The notes under the pieces are model-generated. The model worked only from the letters and a program-made list of their open reading frames with translations. It ran no database searches and was not told where the DNA came from. Shown here piece by piece: positions 36,365 to 46,732 of a stretch of DNA of 64,000 bases (position 1 is its first letter; the number at the start of each line of letters is the position of its first letter). The stretch is from Gammaproteobacteria bacterium (lineage in GTDB: Bacteria > Pseudomonadota > Gammaproteobacteria > Arenicellales > Poriferihabitantaceae). The position numbers were made by a program, and so were the translations under genes. Location of the stretch: positions 31,448-95,447 of the forward strand of contig JAJEAV010000026.1 of the NCBI GenBank assembly GCA_022822625.1. Reading direction: 5' to 3'.

Positions 36365-37689
36365 CCTGTTTCGGTTTTGTTGGAGTGAAGGTATCGAGCC
36401 TTTATCAGATGTTTTTCAACGAGCGCAAAAACCCTCTCTACAGCCCCCTGATTGTTCTCGACAAAACGCTGTCCCTCGATGCCATAACTGTCTCGCAAGG
36501 CAGGGTCATTCAATAACCTGCTGACGGTTTCTGCCAGTTCATTCGAGCTCTCTACCTGCAATCCAGCACCTTGGGCGAGTATCTGGTCGGCTATTTTCTG
36601 AAAGTTGAACATATGTGGTCCGAATATGACCGGTACTCCAGCCGCAGAAGCCTCGAGAACGTTGTGACCACCGACAGGCACCAGGCTCCCGCCAATAAAT
36701 GCTGCATCGGATGCACAGATCAACATGGGTAATTTTCCCATGGTATTGCCAATCATAATGTCTGCCTCATTGGGCAATGCATCCTTGAGGTCCGTTTCAA
36801 GTATCGCCCTAAATCCGCTATCGGCACACGTCCTCAGGAGTTCATCCGACCGCTCCGGATGTCGGGGAACCAGAATCAGGAGTACATCAGGGCAATTCTG
36901 CCTTATCTCGGCATGCGCATTCAGTATTTGCCCTTCTTCTCCAGAGTGAGTACTGCCGGCAATCCAGACTAGCCTTTTGGCTCCCAGACGATTCCGCAAA
37001 CTCAAGGCATTCTGTCTGGTCTCATTGCTGACAACCATGTCAAACTTGATATTGCCCGTGATGTGAACGACTTCTTTTCTTGCGCCTAGACTGATCAGTC
37101 GTCCAGCATCCATTTGCGCCTGTGTAGCGATTTCATCCACATGGCTCAGGGAAGTGGAAATCAACCGTTTAAAATTGCGGTATCCACGATAGGACTTTTC
37201 AGACAGTCGGGTATTCGCAAGGACAATCGATATCTGTTTTCTTGCACAAAATGCCAGATAGTTCGGCCAGATTTCCGTTTCCATGAATATAGCCATTATG
37301 GGCTGTATGTTATTTACGAAACGTCTGACCGAACCGGGATAATCGTAGGGAAGATAGCAATGGAATATCCTGTCTCCCAGGCAATCGCTTGCCTGCCCAG
37401 CCCCGGTCGGGGTCATGGTGGTCAGCACAATCAGGAATTCCGGAAATTTTTCCTGAATTCTGCCAACCAACGGTATTGCGGCATTGACCTCACCAACAGA
37501 AACAGCATGAATCCAGATGCGAGGCCGATCTGCCCTGTTATGAGTCAAATCCGAAATTTTCAGTCCATATCCGAAACGCTGCGGCAAACGATCAAGATAT
37601 TTCCTGTCTCTCGAGATTCTGAGAAGCAATTTAAGACACAGAATCGGACCCAGAAGGTACAGGGCAATGCTATATATGGTACGGGTCAT
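36361..37689 (-). CDS. waaA: 3-deoxy-D-manno-octulosonic acid transferase
   Basis: A 442-residue GT-B glycosyltransferase that adds Kdo to lipid A precursor at the inner face of the inner membrane. An N-terminal hydrophobic anchor (IYSIALYLLGPILCLKLL) is followed by ASVGEVNAA (here HAVSVGEVNAA) with the catalytic glutamate, and the C-terminal half has GGHNVLEASAAGVPVIFGPH for CMP-Kdo binding. It closes the long minus-strand run and lies 31 bases after hemF. Confidence 0.95.
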   Translation of the reverse strand: MTRTIYSIALYLLGPILCLKLLLRISRDRKYLDRLPQRFGYGLKISDLTHNRADRPRIWIHAVSVGEVNAAIPLVGRIQEKFPEFLIVLTTMTPTGAGQASDCLGDRIFHCYLPYDYPGSVRRFVNNIQPIMAIFMETEIWPNYLAFCARKQISIVLANTRLSEKSYRGYRNFKRLISTSLSHVDEIATQAQMDAGRLISLGARKEVVHITGNIKFDMVVSNETRQNALSLRNRLGAKRLVWIAGSTHSGEEGQILNAHAEIRQNCPDVLLILVPRHPERSDELLRTCADSGFRAILETDLKDALPNEADIMIGNTMGKLPMLICASDAAFIGGSLVPVGGHNVLEASAAGVPVIFGPHMFNFQKIADQILAQGAGLQVESSNELAETVSRLLNDPALRDSYGIEGQRFVENNQGAVERVFALVEKHLIKARYLHSNKTETG

Positions 37690-37720
37690 GGAAATGACCG
37701 GAAATTCATGACTATGGTGA

Positions 37721-38635
37721 TCATGATAACCAGTCCCTGGCGGTCAGATAGTATTCGGTCAAACGTTTCTCTTCACTGCCGGATACGGACTCCCATTGAT
37801 ATTTCCACTGAACATGGGGAGGCAATGACATCAAGATCGATTCTATTCTGCCCCCGGATTGTAGTCCGAACAATGTCCCCCGATCATAGACCAGGTTGAA
37901 TTCCACATAACGACCCCGTCGATATGTCTGAAAATCCCGATGCGAAGAATCCCACGCTAGATCTTTTCTCCTTTCGAAAATTGGCATATATGCTTTAAGA
38001 AAACTGTCCCCAACGGATTTCATCAGGGCAAAGGAGTGAAGGAATCCCCCCTGATTGAAGTCATCAAAAAATATTCCGCCAATACCGCGCGCCTCCTTGC
38101 GATGTTCAAGATAGAAGTATTCATCACATTGTTTCTTGAATTGGGGATAAATGTCATCACCAAATGGGCTACAGGCAGACTTTGCTGTGGTATGCCAGTG
38201 AACACAATCTTCCTCAAACCCGTAGTATGGAGTCAGATCATAGCCTCCCCCAAACCACCAGGTTGCCTGCTCGGGATTTTTTCCAGCGATAAGGAAACGA
38301 ACATTCATGTGGCAGGTGGGAACAAAGGGATTCACCGGATGCAGTACCAGAGATATGCCCGTAGCCTCAAATGGTAGTCCGGCAATCGACTGTCGGTGCG
38401 ATGATGCTGAAGCAGGAAGTTGATCCCCTCGCACATGGGAAAAATTCACACCACCTTTCTCAAGATACTGCCCGTTCTGAATCACTCGAGTAATTCCCCC
38501 TCCACCCTGTTCATGTTCCCATGAATCGACCCGGAAATCCTGTACCGGTTCAACAGAGTTGAATTGATCACAAATATTGATCTGCAAGTTTTTCAGATAC
38601 TCGATGACAGATTCAATATCCGGAGTGCTGTCCAT
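37721..38635 (-). CDS. hemF: oxygen-dependent coproporphyrinogen III oxidase
   Basis: A 304-residue enzyme of haem synthesis that needs molecular oxygen. Family segments include [30 protein letters not shown], the [13 protein letters not shown] signature and [13 protein letters not shown]. The end [27 protein letters not shown] is typical. Its presence implies an aerobic life style. It follows tsaC by 13 bases, a common pairing in gammaproteobacteria. Confidence 0.97.
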   Translation of the reverse strand: MDSTPDIESVIEYLKNLQINICDQFNSVEPVQDFRVDSWEHEQGGGGITRVIQNGQYLEKGGVNFSHVRGDQLPASASSHRQSIAGLPFEATGISLVLHPVNPFVPTCHMNVRFLIAGKNPEQATWWFGGGYDLTPYYGFEEDCVHWHTTAKSACSPFGDDIYPQFKKQCDEYFYLEHRKEARGIGGIFFDDFNQGGFLHSFALMKSVGDSFLKAYMPIFERRKDLAWDSSHRDFQTYRRGRYVEFNLVYDRGTLFGLQSGGRIESILMSLPPHVQWKYQWESVSGSEEKRLTEYYLTARDWLS

Positions 38636-38648
38636 GAACTGTCAACCC

Positions 38649-39203
38649 CTAAAACCGAATCGTACTGCCGTCCAGTCCATTACGAATCACTGATGGAGTA
38701 CGGTGATGCCCAATCCGTCCCTTGACAACCCCGTCAACATCATCCTTGAATTCGTCCAGCACCGTTTTTTGCAGGCGGTGAGGTAACTGGGATGAACGAT
38801 TTGCGCTGGTAGAAACGATTGCCATGCTGGCCTGCTGGCAAAGCATTCGAACTACCGGGTGACTGGATACCCGGAGTGCTATATTTTGATGGTCCCCACG
38901 TATCAGTCGGGGGACATTTGTTCGAACTGGCAAGAGCCAGGTCACCGGGCCCGGCCAGCTTGCCATGATTTCCTCTCGAGTGGATTTCGGCAAACAAGTG
39001 AAATACGGCTCAACCCGTTTGATGTGATCGCTAATCAAAATCAGTCCTTTACTGAAATGCCGCCTCTTAATTGACAGAATTCTGTTGACGGCCTGCGCAT
39101 CCATTGGATTGCAACCCAATCCGTAGCAACCTTCCGTGGGATAGGCAATCACTCCGCCATGGCGAACAATTTCAGCTCCTTTTGCTATTGAAACAAGGCT
39201 CAA
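38649..39203 (-). CDS. tsaC: L-threonylcarbamoyladenylate synthase
   Basis: A 184-residue YrdC/Sua5-domain enzyme for the t6A modification of tRNAs reading ANN codons. It shows GGVIAYPTEGCYGLGCNP near the N-terminus, KRRHFSKGLILI, and TSANRSSQLP near the end. The start is a TTG inside the purE stop (TTGA overlap), so translation is coupled. Length is that of short TsaC rather than the longer Sua5. Confidence 0.93.
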   Translation of the reverse strand: MSLVSIAKGAEIVRHGGVIAYPTEGCYGLGCNPMDAQAVNRILSIKRRHFSKGLILISDHIKRVEPYFTCLPKSTREEIMASWPGPVTWLLPVRTNVPRLIRGDHQNIALRVSSHPVVRMLCQQASMAIVSTSANRSSQLPHRLQKTVLDEFKDDVDGVVKGRIGHHRTPSVIRNGLDGSTIRF

Positions 39204-39709
39204 CGGCGATCGATTTCTTCTTGCAGGGCCTGATCCTTGTCAGTGATTTCCCTGACGCTTTTTTCCCGTTGATCACGCACATTTTTGGCAATGTCAGGAT
39301 GGGCTATGCCAATAATCTGTGCGGCCAGAAAACCTGCATTTTTTGCTCCTGCCTTTCCGATCGCGACGCATGCGACCGGTATGCCGCCTGGCATCTGGAC
39401 TGTGGAGAGCAAGGCGTCATAACCATTTAATGGCCCTCCTTCCATGGGCACTCCAATAACTGGACGAACGGTCAGGCTTGCAACGACCCCACCAAGGTGG
39501 GCAGCGAGTCCTGCAGCTGAAATAAATACGGCACAGCCTCGTTTCTCAGCACTTTTGATTATTTCGTGAGTTCTCTCTGGCGTGCGGTGTGCAGATGTAA
39601 CATGCGCCTCCCAGCGAACACCCAACTCATCCAACACATCAAAGGTTGACTTCATTACCGGCAGGTCTGAATCAGACCCCATTACTATACAAACAAACGG
39701 GTTGCTCAT
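39200..39709 (-). CDS. purE: N5-carboxyaminoimidazole ribonucleotide mutase family (PurE)
   Basis: A 169-residue purine-synthesis enzyme. MGSDSDLPVM and SAHRTPERT are the substrate-binding motifs. The middle reads AGLAAHLGGVVAS and GGPLNGYDALLSTVQMPGGIPVA, which differs from the GAAHLPGM form of E. coli and looks like the PurE of other phyla to me. The usual partner purK is not next to it. The C-terminal 20 residues are charged and extra. Either class I (needs PurK) or class II (direct carboxylation) is possible; I cannot decide. It sits between purD and tsaC. Confidence 0.9.
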   Translation of the reverse strand: MSNPFVCIVMGSDSDLPVMKSTFDVLDELGVRWEAHVTSAHRTPERTHEIIKSAEKRGCAVFISAAGLAAHLGGVVASLTVRPVIGVPMEGGPLNGYDALLSTVQMPGGIPVACVAIGKAGAKNAGFLAAQIIGIAHPDIAKNVRDQREKSVREITDKDQALQEEIDRR

Positions 39710-39771
39710 CTTGTTCTATTTTTCCTCATAATTGTAAAAGGCGTCAATCGAGTAATACCAAGTTCATGATT

Positions 39772-41079
39772 TCAATCAACGGAATATTCATTCGAAGTCT
39801 GGCATCGATAGACAGCACGATACCCGATATCATCGCGATGCCAGCCCCCTTGCCATTTTATCGAAGATGCAGCCCTGTAGGCATCCTTCTGCGCTTCGAC
39901 AATGTTTCTTGCCAGTGCCGTGATACACAGCACTCGTCCACCACTGGTCGTAACCTTCCCGCCTATTAGTCTAGTGCCCGCATGAAAGACCTTGGTATTG
40001 TTATCGGATGCTGTTTCGAGTCCATCGATTCGATGTCCTTTCTCATAATCACCCGGATATCCCCGTGATGCCATAACAACCCCCAGGGCATTTTGGGGGA
40101 ACCACTCTGCTTCAGTCTCGCCAAGTTGACCTTCCAATGCGGCCATACATAATGTCACCAAATCAGATTTCAAGCGCATCATGATTACCTGCGATTCCGG
40201 ATCCCCCATTCGACAATTGAATTCAAGCACATTGGGGATACCGTCCTGAATCATGATCCCTGCATACAGGAAACCCGTATAGGAGATGCCATCTTCAACG
40301 AGTCCATTTATGGTAGGTTTGATGACCCGCTCAATTACGGTCTCACGCATTTGGGAGTCAATCACGGGAGCCGGAGAATAAGCGCCCATGCCCCCCGTAT
40401 TGGGACCGGTATCGCCGTTATAAGCGGCCTTGTGATCCTGACTAGAGGCCATGACCAGGAAATCTTGCCCATTCACCATGCATATGAAGCTCGCTTCTTC
40501 GCCATGCAGGAATTCTTCTATGACAATTTTCTCACCTGCCCCGTCAAAAGCCTTACCCGAGAGCATCTCTTCAATACACTGTTCAGCCTGACTCATATCC
40601 TGACAAATCACGACACCTTTGCCGGCAGCCAATCCATCTGCCTTGATCACCAGGGGAAAGTCCTGATACTTGAGGTAATCCCTGGCTTCCTCAAGATCAG
40701 AAAAAGACCGAAACCATGCAGTCGGAATTTTATGACGGGTCATGAAATCCTTTGAAAACTCCTTTGAACCTTCCAGCCTGGCGGCATTCTGCGTAGGTCC
40801 AAAACAGGATATCCCGGCTTCCCTGAACTGATCAACGATGCCACCAACCAAGACATCTTCTGGTCCGACTATGACAAGGTCGATCTGTTCATGAAGGGCA
40901 AATGTCAGCAATCCCTCGAAATCCGATGGTTGCAGGGGGACATTCGTGGTCTTTTTCTCCAGGGCTGTGCCGGCATTGCCCGGTGCCACAAAAACCGCGG
41001 AGACATCAGGCGATAATGATGCCTTCCATGCCAGGGCATGTTCTCGTCCCCCCGAGCCGATCACAAGAACCTTCTTCAC
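39772..41079 (-). CDS. purD: phosphoribosylamine-glycine ligase
   Basis: A 435-residue ATP-grasp enzyme joining glycine to phosphoribosylamine in purine synthesis. It begins VLVIGSGGREHALAW and has GLAAGKGVVI in the ATP-grasp core, NTGGMGAYSPAP, and NVLEFNCRMGDPESQVIM. It lies 18 bases after purH, the standard purHD order. Confidence 0.97.
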   Translation of the reverse strand: MKKVLVIGSGGREHALAWKASLSPDVSAVFVAPGNAGTALEKKTTNVPLQPSDFEGLLTFALHEQIDLVIVGPEDVLVGGIVDQFREAGISCFGPTQNAARLEGSKEFSKDFMTRHKIPTAWFRSFSDLEEARDYLKYQDFPLVIKADGLAAGKGVVICQDMSQAEQCIEEMLSGKAFDGAGEKIVIEEFLHGEEASFICMVNGQDFLVMASSQDHKAAYNGDTGPNTGGMGAYSPAPVIDSQMRETVIERVIKPTINGLVEDGISYTGFLYAGIMIQDGIPNVLEFNCRMGDPESQVIMMRLKSDLVTLCMAALEGQLGETEAEWFPQNALGVVMASRGYPGDYEKGHRIDGLETASDNNTKVFHAGTRLIGGKVTTSGGRVLCITALARNIVEAQKDAYRAASSIKWQGGWHRDDIGYRAVYRCQTSNEYSVD

Positions 41080-41097
41080 TACATATACCCGTTATGG

Positions 41098-42687
41098 CTA
41101 ATGTCTGAAATGGCGTATGCCTGTAAGGATCATGGCTATATTGTGTTCGTTGGCCGCTTCAATCACCTCATTGTCACGCACTGACCCGCCGGGTTGGATG
41201 ATTGCCCTGATTCCGGATCTGGCTGCATTATCGATCCCGTCACGAAACGGAAAAAATGCATCGGATGACATTACGGCTCCATGAATGTCAAGGCCTGACT
41301 GTTCGGCCTTGATTCCAGCAATACGTGCGGAATTTACGCGACTCATCTGTCCTGCACCAACCCCCAGAGTCGTGTGATTTGCGGCATAGACAATCGCGTT
41401 TGACTTGACAAATTTGGCGACTTTCCAGGCGAACAGTAAATCCTGGCTTTCATGTTCAGTTGGCGAGCGTTCGGTTACACATTCGAATTTGTCAAACAGC
41501 TGAATGTCTGGTGTCTGTACCAGCAGGCCACCAATGACTTTTTTCATGTCCATTTGCTGATCCAGGCGATCAGCATTATCCAGATTGCCTAATTGAAGTA
41601 TACGAATTGATGGCTTGGTCTCTAGAATTTCAACTGCATCGGATGTAACGTGAGGGGCTACGATGACCTCAACAAACTGCCGGTCAACAATGGTTGATGC
41701 GGTGTCTCGATCAAGTTCGCAATTAAACGCAATAATGCCGCCAAAAGCGGATTCCGGATCTGTCTGATATGCCCGTTCATAGGCATCATGAATCGATCTG
41801 GCTACGGCCACACCACAAGGATTGGCGTGTTTTACAATCACGCAGGCAGGGGCTTCATTAAACTGCAGAACACACTCAATCGCAGCATCTGCATCCGCAA
41901 TATTGTTATAGGACAACTTTTTGCCCTGTACGAGCTGGGCAGTCGATACACCAGGAACGGAATGGTCGGGGTCGACATAAAAACCTGCCTGCTGATGTGG
42001 GTTTTCTCCGTATCGCAATGTCTGTTTCAGAGTGTAGTGGGGTCGCAAAACCGGGGGGAATAATGAGCTTGGCTGAGTTGAATCATGGGTCAGGTAATCG
42101 GTGATGGCCTGGTCATAGCGGCTCGTATGCGAAAACACTTTTGCGGCAAGATTTCGGCGGAGATTTTCCGAGGTTTGTCCGGTATTCCCACGCATCTCGG
42201 ACATGACTTTTTCATAATCCGAACTATCCGTTACCACTGTGACATACTGATGGTTCTTGGCCGCAGAACGAAGCATTGCCGGGCCACCAATATCGATATT
42301 TTCAATTGCGTCTTCGAATGTACAGTCAGGATTGTCTACAGTTTTTTTAAATGGATAGAGATTGACCACGACCAGGTCAATCTCGGAAATCATGCAACGC
42401 TCCATCTCTTCCCGGTCCAGATCTCTGCGTGACAGGATTCCACCGTGAATTTTTGGATGCAGGGTTTTGACACGCCCCCCCATAATCTCGGAAAAGCCAG
42501 TATATTCATCCACTCCGATAACCGGGATATCATGTTGTTCAAGATGTGATTGAGTGCCACCTGTTGAGAGAATCTCAACGTCCTGACTGACAAGAAACCG
42601 GGCGAACGGAATCAGCCCATCCTTGTCCGAAACGCTGATCAAGGCCCGTTTAATTGGCCTGATCACTTGAATTCCACTTGAATTCAT
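41098..42687 (-). CDS. purH: bifunctional AICAR transformylase / IMP cyclohydrolase
   Basis: A 529-residue two-domain enzyme for the last two steps of IMP synthesis. The N-terminal MGS-like cyclohydrolase domain (about 10-200) includes [16 protein letters not shown] and [16 protein letters not shown]; the transformylase domain carries [21 protein letters not shown] and [14 protein letters not shown]. It follows fis by 24 bases and precedes purD. Confidence 0.97.
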   Translation of the reverse strand: MNSSGIQVIRPIKRALISVSDKDGLIPFARFLVSQDVEILSTGGTQSHLEQHDIPVIGVDEYTGFSEIMGGRVKTLHPKIHGGILSRRDLDREEMERCMISEIDLVVVNLYPFKKTVDNPDCTFEDAIENIDIGGPAMLRSAAKNHQYVTVVTDSSDYEKVMSEMRGNTGQTSENLRRNLAAKVFSHTSRYDQAITDYLTHDSTQPSSLFPPVLRPHYTLKQTLRYGENPHQQAGFYVDPDHSVPGVSTAQLVQGKKLSYNNIADADAAIECVLQFNEAPACVIVKHANPCGVAVARSIHDAYERAYQTDPESAFGGIIAFNCELDRDTASTIVDRQFVEVIVAPHVTSDAVEILETKPSIRILQLGNLDNADRLDQQMDMKKVIGGLLVQTPDIQLFDKFECVTERSPTEHESQDLLFAWKVAKFVKSNAIVYAANHTTLGVGAGQMSRVNSARIAGIKAEQSGLDIHGAVMSSDAFFPFRDGIDNAARSGIRAIIQPGGSVRDNEVIEAANEHNIAMILTGIRHFRH

Positions 42688-42711
42688 ATTTCAGGCATAC
42701 AGAATGATTTT

Positions 42712-42945
42712 TCAGGAGAGATCATATTTTTTAAGTTTGCGATGGAGCGTATTTCGATTGATTCCAAGGATACGGGCGGCCCGTGTCTGGTTATGATCAA
42801 CGCGCTCCATGACTGATTCCAGCAATGCTTTTTCGACTTCTCCGAGTACCATTCCATGAAGATTACACAGTAATTTGTCGTACGACTGCTCCATATAGTC
42901 GTCAAGCGCATGCTTGATTTGATCTTTAATCATGGGCAAATCCAT
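42712..42945 (-). CDS. fis: DNA-binding protein Fis
   Basis: A 77-residue nucleoid protein and global regulator. The C-terminal helix-turn-helix NQTRAARILGINRNTLHRKLKKY is the clear family signature. The protein lacks the longer N-terminal arm of E. coli Fis (98 residues), as in other short gammaproteobacterial forms. A TATAAT on the minus strand (plus-strand 43017-43022) may be a -10. dusB, normally directly upstream in this operon, is missing. Confidence 0.95.
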   Translation of the reverse strand: MDLPMIKDQIKHALDDYMEQSYDKLLCNLHGMVLGEVEKALLESVMERVDHNQTRAARILGINRNTLHRKLKKYDLS

Positions 42946-43091
42946 TTGTATCGTTCATCTGTGGATGGATATTTGATCTTTCGGCGCGATGGATGGAAAT
43001 AATCGAAAGTCTTTAGATTATATCCGTGAATGAGTCAGCAAAGAGTTGGCTGTCAACGAAGAACAGCCGATATTTTCAAGGAGCATGAATT

Positions 43092-43265
43092 TCATGCTGC
43101 CCTGCCCTCAATCGCCGGACTGGATATCATTGTGTAGCGCCAGACACGAATTTTGGCAGACAGCTGACACGCTTCGATAATATCCGAAAAAACAGGGCAG
43201 AGGAACTCGGTGCTGTATTCAGGCAGTTTCCAGATGATTTTGACACACCATGCAGGCAACGTCAT
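43092..43265 (-). CDS. 57-residue coupled small ORF in the usual dusB position
   Basis: The ATG shares a base with the stop of the zinc-ribbon gene (TAATG, 43263-43267), a classic coupling arrangement. The 57-residue frame starts MTLPAWCVKIIWKLPEYS and ends EGRAA. It has three cysteines and two tryptophan-containing hydrophobic stretches, but no family I recognise and no evident membrane segment. It fills part of the gap where dusB is normally found, so it may be a real small gene or a leftover frame from a deletion. Confidence 0.3.
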   Translation of the reverse strand: MTLPAWCVKIIWKLPEYSTEFLCPVFSDIIEACQLSAKIRVWRYTMISSPAIEGRAA

Positions 43266-44404
43266 TACGCATCATTAACTACATCGACCGCAAACCCATA
43301 GGCATTTTCATGTGGTTTTGCGAGATCCAGATTGACCGAAGATAGACGATCGGATTTCATTTTGTTTTCAACATCATCCTGCAGATAAACCGAAGGTTCA
43401 TAAATCCTCTTGCCGACAATCCGGCCGAATTTGTCCGTGAGAGTCAGTTGTAGTTCTGGATAAGGTTGTGCATGTCTGGCTTCATTGATCAGTCTGACCT
43501 GAATTCTGACAGCACCGGGCTGGCTAGGATGGAGTGCGATACTGGTATGCATGAGTTTCAGGTTTTCAACATCCTTGAACAAGGGAAGCTCGCATTGAAC
43601 AACCAGACAAAACGTTTCGAGATAGGGGCGATATTTTGTGGTTTGCGCATATTTCGGCACCACAAATGACTCTATTTGGGCCACCAGAATAAACAGGAAT
43701 GCAATGCATACAACACTCCATACGATGACTGATGCAGGATTTCCCCGATCTGCGATAAGACTGGTAACCTGGCTTTTTTGCTGATGTATTCGATCAAGAC
43801 CGTATGAGCTTGCAGGAGATGCATTTGCGCGCTTTTTCAGTCGCTTTTTTCCGATCTTTTCGAATCCGGAAGGCATTCGATTATCGGGCGATTTATCCTG
43901 TGGCCTTTCACGGTAGTCCCGATTGGAAAGTGGGCGGTCATTCCGTTCTTCCACAAGTGAGTCTGTCCATCTGCCCACCTCAGAATCCTGATTAGGCAAC
44001 TCATCCGGCTCAGCTTGTACATTATCCGTGATTGGGACAGCCGGGTCCCGAAGATAGGGGGGCCTGTTCCTTTGCGTTTTCTTGTCAGGTCTTGACTCGA
44101 TTTTCAGATTCAGTGATTCATCCTGACCGAATTCATCGCTGACTTCTGTCATGGGACTCTTGTCAGAAGCACGCTGCCCCCGGAGTGTAATCCGAGGCGG
44201 TAACGAGTTGTCCGATGATTCAAGAGAAGAATGAATCCCAACATCGGGGATAAACCTGTTCTCCACGCGAATAACGCGATTAAGGCGTGCATCAAACATC
44301 TCACCGCAATTTCCGCAAATTACCTTGGATAGGCTCTGGCGAAGAATAAATACGGATTCGCAGAATGGACAGCTACAGTAATTCTTTTTATCCATATTTA
44401 ACAT
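43265..44404 (-). CDS. zinc-ribbon (MJ0042-type) DUF3426 membrane protein
   Basis: A 379-residue protein. An N-terminal zinc ribbon (CPFCESVF...CGNCGEMFD, residues about 13-41) is followed by a long polar, low-complexity linker rich in R, D, S and P (about 60-210), one membrane helix (about 225-247, VIVWSVVCIAFLFILVAQI) and a C-terminal DUF3426 domain. Genes of this type follow prmA in many proteobacteria. Function is unknown; the domain order suggests a cytoplasmic sensor linked to a periplasmic domain. The linker is longer than usual. Confidence 0.82.
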   Translation of the reverse strand: MLNMDKKNYCSCPFCESVFILRQSLSKVICGNCGEMFDARLNRVIRVENRFIPDVGIHSSLESSDNSLPPRITLRGQRASDKSPMTEVSDEFGQDESLNLKIESRPDKKTQRNRPPYLRDPAVPITDNVQAEPDELPNQDSEVGRWTDSLVEERNDRPLSNRDYRERPQDKSPDNRMPSGFEKIGKKRLKKRANASPASSYGLDRIHQQKSQVTSLIADRGNPASVIVWSVVCIAFLFILVAQIESFVVPKYAQTTKYRPYLETFCLVVQCELPLFKDVENLKLMHTSIALHPSQPGAVRIQVRLINEARHAQPYPELQLTLTDKFGRIVGKRIYEPSVYLQDDVENKMKSDRLSSVNLDLAKPHENAYGFAVDVVNDA

Positions 44405-44458
44405 GAAAATTAAAGTTCAAAATATTGATATTACTATAATTATATAAATAGACTCTGG

Positions 44459-45373
44459 TCATTGCTGATCTCGTCTGGTCCCAATGAGGGCCACCCAGTC
44501 TCCACGCTGAAAAACCGAAAATTCAAATGCGTTCTGATAAGCGTCTGAAACAGACTGACTCTGGCTGGCCAGGATTCCCGAGAGGATCAGTGTACCCTGA
44601 TCAGCCACCAGGTCATTCAATGTCTGCGAATGCTCGATGAGGGTGCTGGTCAGAATATTTGCAACTACGATATTGTGCTTTTCCGGTCGCAAATCCCGGG
44701 TATTCAGAAATTCTTCCAGCAGGAAAGCCTGGAATCGTCTTTCGACATTGTTTTGTTTGGCATTCTGGTTAGCAACCGCTATCGCAACAGGATCAATATC
44801 CACGCCAATTGAGTAGCGAGCCCCCAGAATACAGGACACAATGCCCAAGACACCTGTACCACAACCGAAATCGACCACGCTCACATTTTCAAGTGCCTGA
44901 TTGGCCAGTGCCTCAAGACAAAGATATGTTGTTTCATGGCTGCCTGTACCAAAAGCAAGTCCAGGGTCAACATGGACAATATGTGGATACTTGTGGTCTT
45001 CTGGTTTATCCCAGGTTGGACCTATCCATATATAGTCATTGATTATGGTAGGATGAATGTGTTTCTTCCATTCCTCGTCCCAGTTACGAACGCCCAGTTC
45101 CTGGAATTTCAGGGAATCACTGAACGGGAATCCAGTGAGACCGGATTCAATCTTCCTGATGGATTCCGGGTTCAGGGTTGTCGGATCAAATAGAGCCGAT
45201 AGCCTTACGACTTCCCAGGACAGACTGCGATGATCTTCTTCGAGATGAATTTTCCGGTCGGCACCTTCAACTGTGATTGAACAGGCACCGGCTTCTAATA
45301 ACAATGCCTCAATCTGGCTTGAATCGGATTTTTGCGTGAGGCGGGAAAATTCGATGTAGTCAGTCAACGTCAA
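44459..45373 (-). CDS. prmA: ribosomal protein L11 methyltransferase
   Basis: A 304-residue SAM-dependent enzyme that trimethylates ribosomal protein L11. The SAM motif VVDFGCGTGVLGI (about residue 170), preceded by DPGLAFGTGSHETTYLCLE, and the NIVVANILTSTLIE motif define it. The start is a TTG overlapping the accC end by 14 bases; a second TTG two codons later is possible. accC-prmA order is conserved. Confidence 0.95.
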   Translation of the reverse strand: MTLTDYIEFSRLTQKSDSSQIEALLLEAGACSITVEGADRKIHLEEDHRSLSWEVVRLSALFDPTTLNPESIRKIESGLTGFPFSDSLKFQELGVRNWDEEWKKHIHPTIINDYIWIGPTWDKPEDHKYPHIVHVDPGLAFGTGSHETTYLCLEALANQALENVSVVDFGCGTGVLGIVSCILGARYSIGVDIDPVAIAVANQNAKQNNVERRFQAFLLEEFLNTRDLRPEKHNIVVANILTSTLIEHSQTLNDLVADQGTLILSGILASQSQSVSDAYQNAFEFSVFQRGDWVALIGTRRDQQ

Positions 45374-46712
45374 TCTGGTTCTTGAGAAAGTGAATATCGC
45401 ACCCTCCTTGCTGAAACCCCTGATTCCGGAGTATGGACTGGTGCATTGGAATATTGGTCTTGATGCCCTCCACCTGCATTTCCTGCAATGCCCCTGACAT
45501 TCTGGCCATTGCCTCTTTCCGGTTTCTACCGTGAGTAATGACCTTGCCGATCAAGGAGTCATAAAACGGGGGCACATTGTAGTTTGTATAGGCATGTGAA
45601 TCCACTCTTACACCGGGGCCTCCAGGGATATGTATACGAGCTATCCGACCCGGTGACGGGATAAATGTTTCAGGATCCTCGGCATTGATCCTGCACTCAA
45701 TTGCATGCCCAGTAAAGCCTACATCCTGCTGGCCAAAACCAAGTTCATTTCCATCTGCGACCAGAATCTGCTCCTGCACAAGGTCAATACCGGTTACCAG
45801 CTCGGTCACCGGATGTTCAACCTGGATTCGGGTATTCATTTCAATAAAGTAGAATTGCCCGTCCTGAAACAGGAATTCAAAGGTTCCCACTCCCTTGTAT
45901 TGCATCTGTTTACAGGTATTCACGCAAATCTCGCCAATTTCCGATCGCTGTTCATCGGATATTCCGGGTGCCAGTGATTCTTCAATGACCTTCTGGTACC
46001 GCCTCTGGATTGAGCAGTCGCGATCCCCCAGATGCAGGACATTTCCGTACTGGTCAGCCAGAACCTGAATTTCAATATGTCGCGGTGATTGCAGATAACG
46101 CTCCATGTAAAGCGAATCATTGCCAAAAGCAGCCAGTGCTTCTTTTGAAGTTAACTCAACTGCTTCAAGCAAATCCTGTTCCCGTAACACCTGACGCATG
46201 CCCTTGCCTCCTCCTCCTCCGCTGGCTTTCAGTAACAGTGGATAGCCGATCTGACTAGCGAGAATGATCAATTCATCCCGGTTTTGGGGAATCGTTCCGT
46301 TGGACCCGGGGATACATGGCACACCCATATTCCGCATGGTTGTGATCGCAGTAATTTTGTCGCCCATAGTACGAATGGTTTCGGGGTTGGGACCCACAAA
46401 AATGAAGTTGCTTTGTTCAACCTGTTCGGCAAAATCAGCATTTTCCGACAGAAAGCCATAACCCGGATGGATCGCATTTGCATCTGTAACTTCTGCTGCC
46501 GCGATCACGGACGCCATATTGAGATAGCTGTCGCGGGCTGATGGAGGTCCGATGCAAACCGATTCGTCGGCCAGACGTACATACTTGGCATCATGGTCTG
46601 CCTCGGAATGCAGTGCAACAGTCAGAATATCCAGTTGCCTGCAAGCCCTCAGAATCCGAAGCGCAATTTCGCCCCGGTTTGCGATTACCAACTTACGAAT
46701 CCGGCGATTCAT
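45360..46712 (-). CDS. accC: acetyl-CoA carboxylase, biotin carboxylase subunit
   Basis: A 450-residue ATP-grasp enzyme that carboxylates biotin on AccB, the first half-reaction of fatty-acid synthesis. It shows KLVIANRGEIALRILRAC, HPGYGFLSEN, the glycine-rich KASGGGGGKGMR loop, and EMNTRIQVEHPVTE near the active site. Length is standard. It lies 20 bases after accB. Confidence 0.98.
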   Translation of the reverse strand: MNRRIRKLVIANRGEIALRILRACRQLDILTVALHSEADHDAKYVRLADESVCIGPPSARDSYLNMASVIAAAEVTDANAIHPGYGFLSENADFAEQVEQSNFIFVGPNPETIRTMGDKITAITTMRNMGVPCIPGSNGTIPQNRDELIILASQIGYPLLLKASGGGGGKGMRQVLREQDLLEAVELTSKEALAAFGNDSLYMERYLQSPRHIEIQVLADQYGNVLHLGDRDCSIQRRYQKVIEESLAPGISDEQRSEIGEICVNTCKQMQYKGVGTFEFLFQDGQFYFIEMNTRIQVEHPVTELVTGIDLVQEQILVADGNELGFGQQDVGFTGHAIECRINAEDPETFIPSPGRIARIHIPGGPGVRVDSHAYTNYNVPPFYDSLIGKVITHGRNRKEAMARMSGALQEMQVEGIKTNIPMHQSILRNQGFQQGGCDIHFLKNQIDVD

Positions 46713-46732
46713 GGTCGGGGCGCTTGGGGTGA

